Assembly (NCBI GenBank): GCA_946615785.1
Contig: CAMOIA010000052.1
Location: forward strand, 1-8,584
Direction: 5' to 3'
DNA from: an uncultured Clostridia bacterium
Lineage (GTDB): Bacteria; Bacillota; Clostridia; Christensenellales; Aristaeellaceae
DNA: 8,584 nucleotides
Each line of letters starts with the position of its first letter. Position 1 is the first letter of the stretch. The translations under genes and the position numbers were made by a program. Positions 6,429-8,584 of the stretch are shown in pieces. Below the pieces are notes generated by a model that searched no databases, was not told the DNA's origin, and was given only the letters and a program-made list of their open reading frames with translations.

Positions 6429-8447
6429 ATGATTCATGTCGACAACGCGCTGCAGCTTTTAATGGAGAAGGATCCGGCCCTGACCCCGTATGCGGGCGAA
6501 ATCAGGATGCATCTGGACCGCTACAATGCACGCCGGGAAACACTGAATGGCGGCGGGAGCCTTTCCGATTTTGCAAACGGGCACCGCTATTTCGGCTTTC
6601 ACCGCACCGAGGGCGGCTGGGTGTACCGTGAATGGCTGCCCGGCGCGGACGCGGCGTGGCTGACCGGCGATTTCAACGGCTGGGCCAAGTGGGATCATCC
6701 GCTCACGAACATCGGAAACGGGGTATGGGAACTGAAGCTGGAGGGCGAGGACGCGCTCCGACACGGGCAGTACGTAAAGCTGATCGTGGGACGGCAGGGC
6801 ATCAGCTTTGAGCGCATCCCGGCGTACATGACGCTCTGTGAAATGGACATGCGCACCAAAATGCTCTGCGGGCGCATCTGGATGCCGGAGAAGCCCTTCG
6901 CCTGGACGGATCAGGAGCGCTTCTTGAAGCAGCGCCCCGAATCGCCCATGATTTACGAAGCGCACATCGGCATGGCCCAGGAACACGGGCACGTCGGCTC
7001 CTACCGTGAGTTTGCCGATCTGACGCTGCCGTGGATCAAAAACGGCGGATACAATACGGTGCAGCTGATGGCCATCCAGGAGCATCCCTATTACGCGTCC
7101 TTCGGCTATCAGGTAACCAATTATTTCGCGCCGTCCCACCGCTACGGGACGCCGGAGGACCTGAAATACCTGATCAACAAGGCGCACGGCATGGGCCTTT
7201 GCGTCCTGCTCGACGTGGTGCACAGCCACGCCTGCCCGAACCTCGGCGAGGGGCTGAACCAGATGGACGGCACGGATTATCAGTATTTCCACGATGGCGG
7301 ACGCGGATGGCATCCCGCCTGGAAAACGCGGATTTTTGACTACGGCAAGCAGGAAGTGCTGCATTTCCTTCTGTCCAACCTGAAATACTGGATGGAGGAA
7401 TTTCATTTCGACGGTTTCCGGTTCGACGGCGTGACCAGCATGATGTACGAAAACCACGGGTACTGTAATTTTACGCAGTATTCCGATTATTTCTCCATGA
7501 ACACCAACGTGGACGGACGCATCTACCTGATGCTCGCAAACGAACTGATTCACGGCGTCAATCCCAAGGCCATGACGGTGGCCGAGGATATGAGCGGGTT
7601 CCCGGGCATGTGCCTGCCGCTGGAATACGGCGGCGTCGGCTTTGACTACCGCCTGGCTATGGGCATTCCCGATATCTGGATCAAGCTCGTGAAGGATCAG
7701 CGCCAGGAGGACTGGAACATGTTCGGCCTGTGGCACGAGCTTACCACCGGCAGGAACGGCGAAATGAGCATCGGCTACGCGGAATCCCACGACCAGGCGC
7801 TGGTGGGCGACAAGACCCTTATGTTCAGGATGGCGGACGCGGAAATGTATACCGGGATGCGCAAGGATTACCACACCCCCAGCATGGACCGCGCGATCGA
7901 TATGCACAAGGTCATCCGTTTCCTGACCTGCACGACGGCGGGCAACGGGTACCTGAACTTCATCGGTAATGAATTCGGGCACCCGGAATGGGTGGATTTC
8001 CCCCGGGAGGGCAATGGCTGGAGCTATCATTACGCGCGGCGCCAGTGGTCGCTTGTGCAGAACAGGGAAATGAAGTTCGACTGGCTTGCGGCGTTCGACC
8101 GCGCCATGACCTATCTGGTCAATACCCATCGCCTGCACTGCACCGGGCCCGCGGAAAACCTGTGGATCGACGATGAGCGCAAGCTCCTGCTCTTCTCCCG
8201 CGGCGGGCTTCTCTTCGCCTTCAACCTGCACCCCACCTGGTCGCAGGAAAGCGTCTTCATCAGCTGCCGGACGACCGGCGCGGGCGGGTACCGCGCGATC
8301 CTGAGCACCGACGACGAGCCCTACGGCGGGCAGGGCCGGGTCAGCCTGGACTATGTGTACCGCGCGCAGGAAACACAGGACGGCCTGGGCATCCGGATCT
8401 ACCTGCCCTGCCGCTGCGGCGTGGCGCTGGAAAAGGTGGAAGGGTAA
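6429..8447 (+). CDS. glgB: 1,4-alpha-glucan branching enzyme, eukaryote-type (GH13_8)
   Basis: This 672-residue enzyme cuts alpha-1,4 glucan chains and rejoins them as alpha-1,6 branches in glycogen synthesis, in the cytoplasm. A CBM48-like domain lies at about 50-150 (YREWLPGADAAWLTGDFNGW). The GH13 barrel then shows region I DVVHSHA (262-268), region II DGFRFDGVTS with nucleophile D333, region III TVAEDMSG with acid/base E386 and region IV YAESHDQAL with transition-state D455. A C-terminal beta domain follows from about 580. IYEAHIGM, YNTVQLMAIQEHPYYASFGYQVTN, RYGTPEDLKYLI, HGVNPKAMTVAEDMSG and GNEFGHPEWVDFPR read like fungal and animal branching enzymes rather than the common bacterial GlgB. 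The length is full and all key residues are present. An AAAGGGG ribosome site sits 7 bases before the ATG. It lies 44 bases after the pseudokinase gene with no terminator between, so it may share that operon. No glgC, glgA or glgP is in view. Confidence 0.95.
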   Translation: MIHVDNALQLLMEKDPALTPYAGEIRMHLDRYNARRETLNGGGSLSDFANGHRYFGFHRTEGGWVYREWLPGADAAWLTGDFNGWAKWDHPLTNIGNGVWELKLEGEDALRHGQYVKLIVGRQGISFERIPAYMTLCEMDMRTKMLCGRIWMPEKPFAWTDQERFLKQRPESPMIYEAHIGMAQEHGHVGSYREFADLTLPWIKNGGYNTVQLMAIQEHPYYASFGYQVTNYFAPSHRYGTPEDLKYLINKAHGMGLCVLLDVVHSHACPNLGEGLNQMDGTDYQYFHDGGRGWHPAWKTRIFDYGKQEVLHFLLSNLKYWMEEFHFDGFRFDGVTSMMYENHGYCNFTQYSDYFSMNTNVDGRIYLMLANELIHGVNPKAMTVAEDMSGFPGMCLPLEYGGVGFDYRLAMGIPDIWIKLVKDQRQEDWNMFGLWHELTTGRNGEMSIGYAESHDQALVGDKTLMFRMADAEMYTGMRKDYHTPSMDRAIDMHKVIRFLTCTTAGNGYLNFIGNEFGHPEWVDFPREGNGWSYHYARRQWSLVQNREMKFDWLAAFDRAMTYLVNTHRLHCTGPAENLWIDDERKLLLFSRGGLLFAFNLHPTWSQESVFISCRTTGAGGYRAILSTDDEPYGGQGRVSLDYVYRAQETQDGLGIRIYLPCRCGVALEKVEG

Positions 8448-8450
8448 GCC

Positions 8451-8478
8451 GCAGGAAAGCTGGTGGCTTTAAGCCTGC
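8451..8478. repeat. Hairpin just after the branching enzyme stop codon
   Basis: GCAGGAAAGC (8451-8460) can pair with GCTTT (8466-8470) and CCTGC (8474-8478) around a TGGTG loop, with a three-base AAG bulge, giving 10 pairs. It begins three bases after the TAA of the branching enzyme gene. It has no T tract, so it is not a standard intrinsic terminator. It may protect the mRNA 3' end or belong to the repeat element that follows. Confidence 0.4.
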
Positions 8479-8479
8479 T

Positions 8480-8518
8480 GCGTTGGGGGAACGCCCGGGG
8501 GCTTCCGCGGCCCCCGGG
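8480..8518. repeat. Two abutting perfect hairpins, the second very GC-rich
   Basis: GCGTT-GGGGG-AACGC (8480-8494) forms a 5-base-pair stem. Immediately after it, sharing base 8494, CCCGGGGGC (8494-8502) and GCCCCCGGG (8510-8518) are exact complements around a seven-base loop, TTCCGCG. The 9-pair, all-GC second stem would be extremely stable in either DNA strand or in RNA. It is followed by ACCCC rather than T residues, so it is not a canonical terminator. Confidence 0.6.
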
Positions 8519-8527
8519 ACCCCTGCG

Positions 8528-8547
8528 CCAGGAGATCCATCTCCTGG
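8528..8547 (+). terminator. Perfect palindrome followed by T5, possible intrinsic terminator
   Basis: CCAGGAGAT (8528-8536) and ATCTCCTGG (8539-8547) are exact complements separated by CC. TTTTT follows at 8555-8559, seven bases after the stem. That is further than in a textbook terminator, where the T run is adjacent, so termination of the branching enzyme transcript here is possible but not secure. It may instead be one module of the hairpin array. Confidence 0.35.
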
Positions 8548-8584
8548 ACCTCGCTTTTTGCAGTGCAGGGTTTCGCAGGAAAGC

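Larger units (their letters stand above)
8450..8584. repeat. Direct repeat CGCAGGAAAGC bounding a structured intergenic element
   Basis: CGCAGGAAAGC occurs at 8450-8460 and again at 8574-8584, 124 bases apart, as exact 11-base copies in the same orientation. The stretch between them is almost entirely made of hairpins. The copies could be a target-site duplication around a small non-autonomous element, or the edges of a tandem intergenic repeat. The right copy ends exactly at the window edge, so the repeat may be longer. No open reading frame of note lies inside. Confidence 0.5.

Noticed and set aside
6459..8231. 590-codon minus-strand open frame opposite the branching enzyme
   Set aside because: The plus strand encodes an unmistakable GH13_8 enzyme. 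The antisense product is His/Val/Arg-rich with no recognisable domain and no ribosome site.

Overview
This is a GC-rich window with the gene style of a gut-type Clostridia (Bacillota). The evidence is a YesM/YesN-type two-component pair tied to sugar-binding proteins, strong GGAGG-type ribosome binding sites, a lipoprotein with a classical lipobox, a candidate CcpA (cre) site and a kinase of the 'KE-aromatic-P' type seen in Firmicutes. The lineage is inferred from these traits; no rRNA or other phylogenetic marker is present.

Left half (about 1-3926, all minus strand): a sugar-sensing and uptake locus read right to left. It starts with a lipoprotein resembling the galactofuranose-binding protein YtfQ (2955-3926). 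One base later comes a membrane sensor histidine kinase of the YesM/LytS type (1487-2953), which overlaps by 23 bases an AraC-type response regulator (271-1509). After a 153-base gap the first 39 codons of a second, MglB-like sugar-binding protein run off the left edge (1-117). The likely logic is that the lipoprotein detects a sugar outside the cell and informs the kinase. The kinase then phosphorylates the regulator, which switches on the transporter beginning at 117. This matches the three-component XylFII-LytS/YesN scheme described in clostridia, but with a YtfQ-like sensor.

Middle (3927-4116): a divergent control region. It holds a good sigma-70-type promoter for the rightward genes, an inverted repeat built on TTCAAAAG/CTTTTGAA, and a near-consensus cre. 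TTCAAA-type half sites also occur ahead of the MglB-like gene.

Right half (4117-8447, plus strand): a tight pair of poorly described membrane proteins, followed 44 bases later by a branching enzyme. The first (4117-4887) is a two-pass membrane protein with a four-cysteine zinc ribbon. The second (4900-6384) is a single-pass membrane protein whose cytoplasmic part is a protein-kinase fold with eroded active-site motifs, followed by an unknown outer domain. The third (6429-8447) is a complete 1,4-alpha-glucan branching enzyme of the GH13_8 type typical of eukaryotes, with all catalytic residues. No other glycogen gene is visible. The zinc-ribbon/pseudokinase pair beside this enzyme is the least explained part of the window.

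Right edge (8448-8584): no gene, but a dense run of perfect hairpins bounded by an 11-base direct repeat. It looks like a structured intergenic repeat element. No tRNA, rRNA, CRISPR or transposase was seen.
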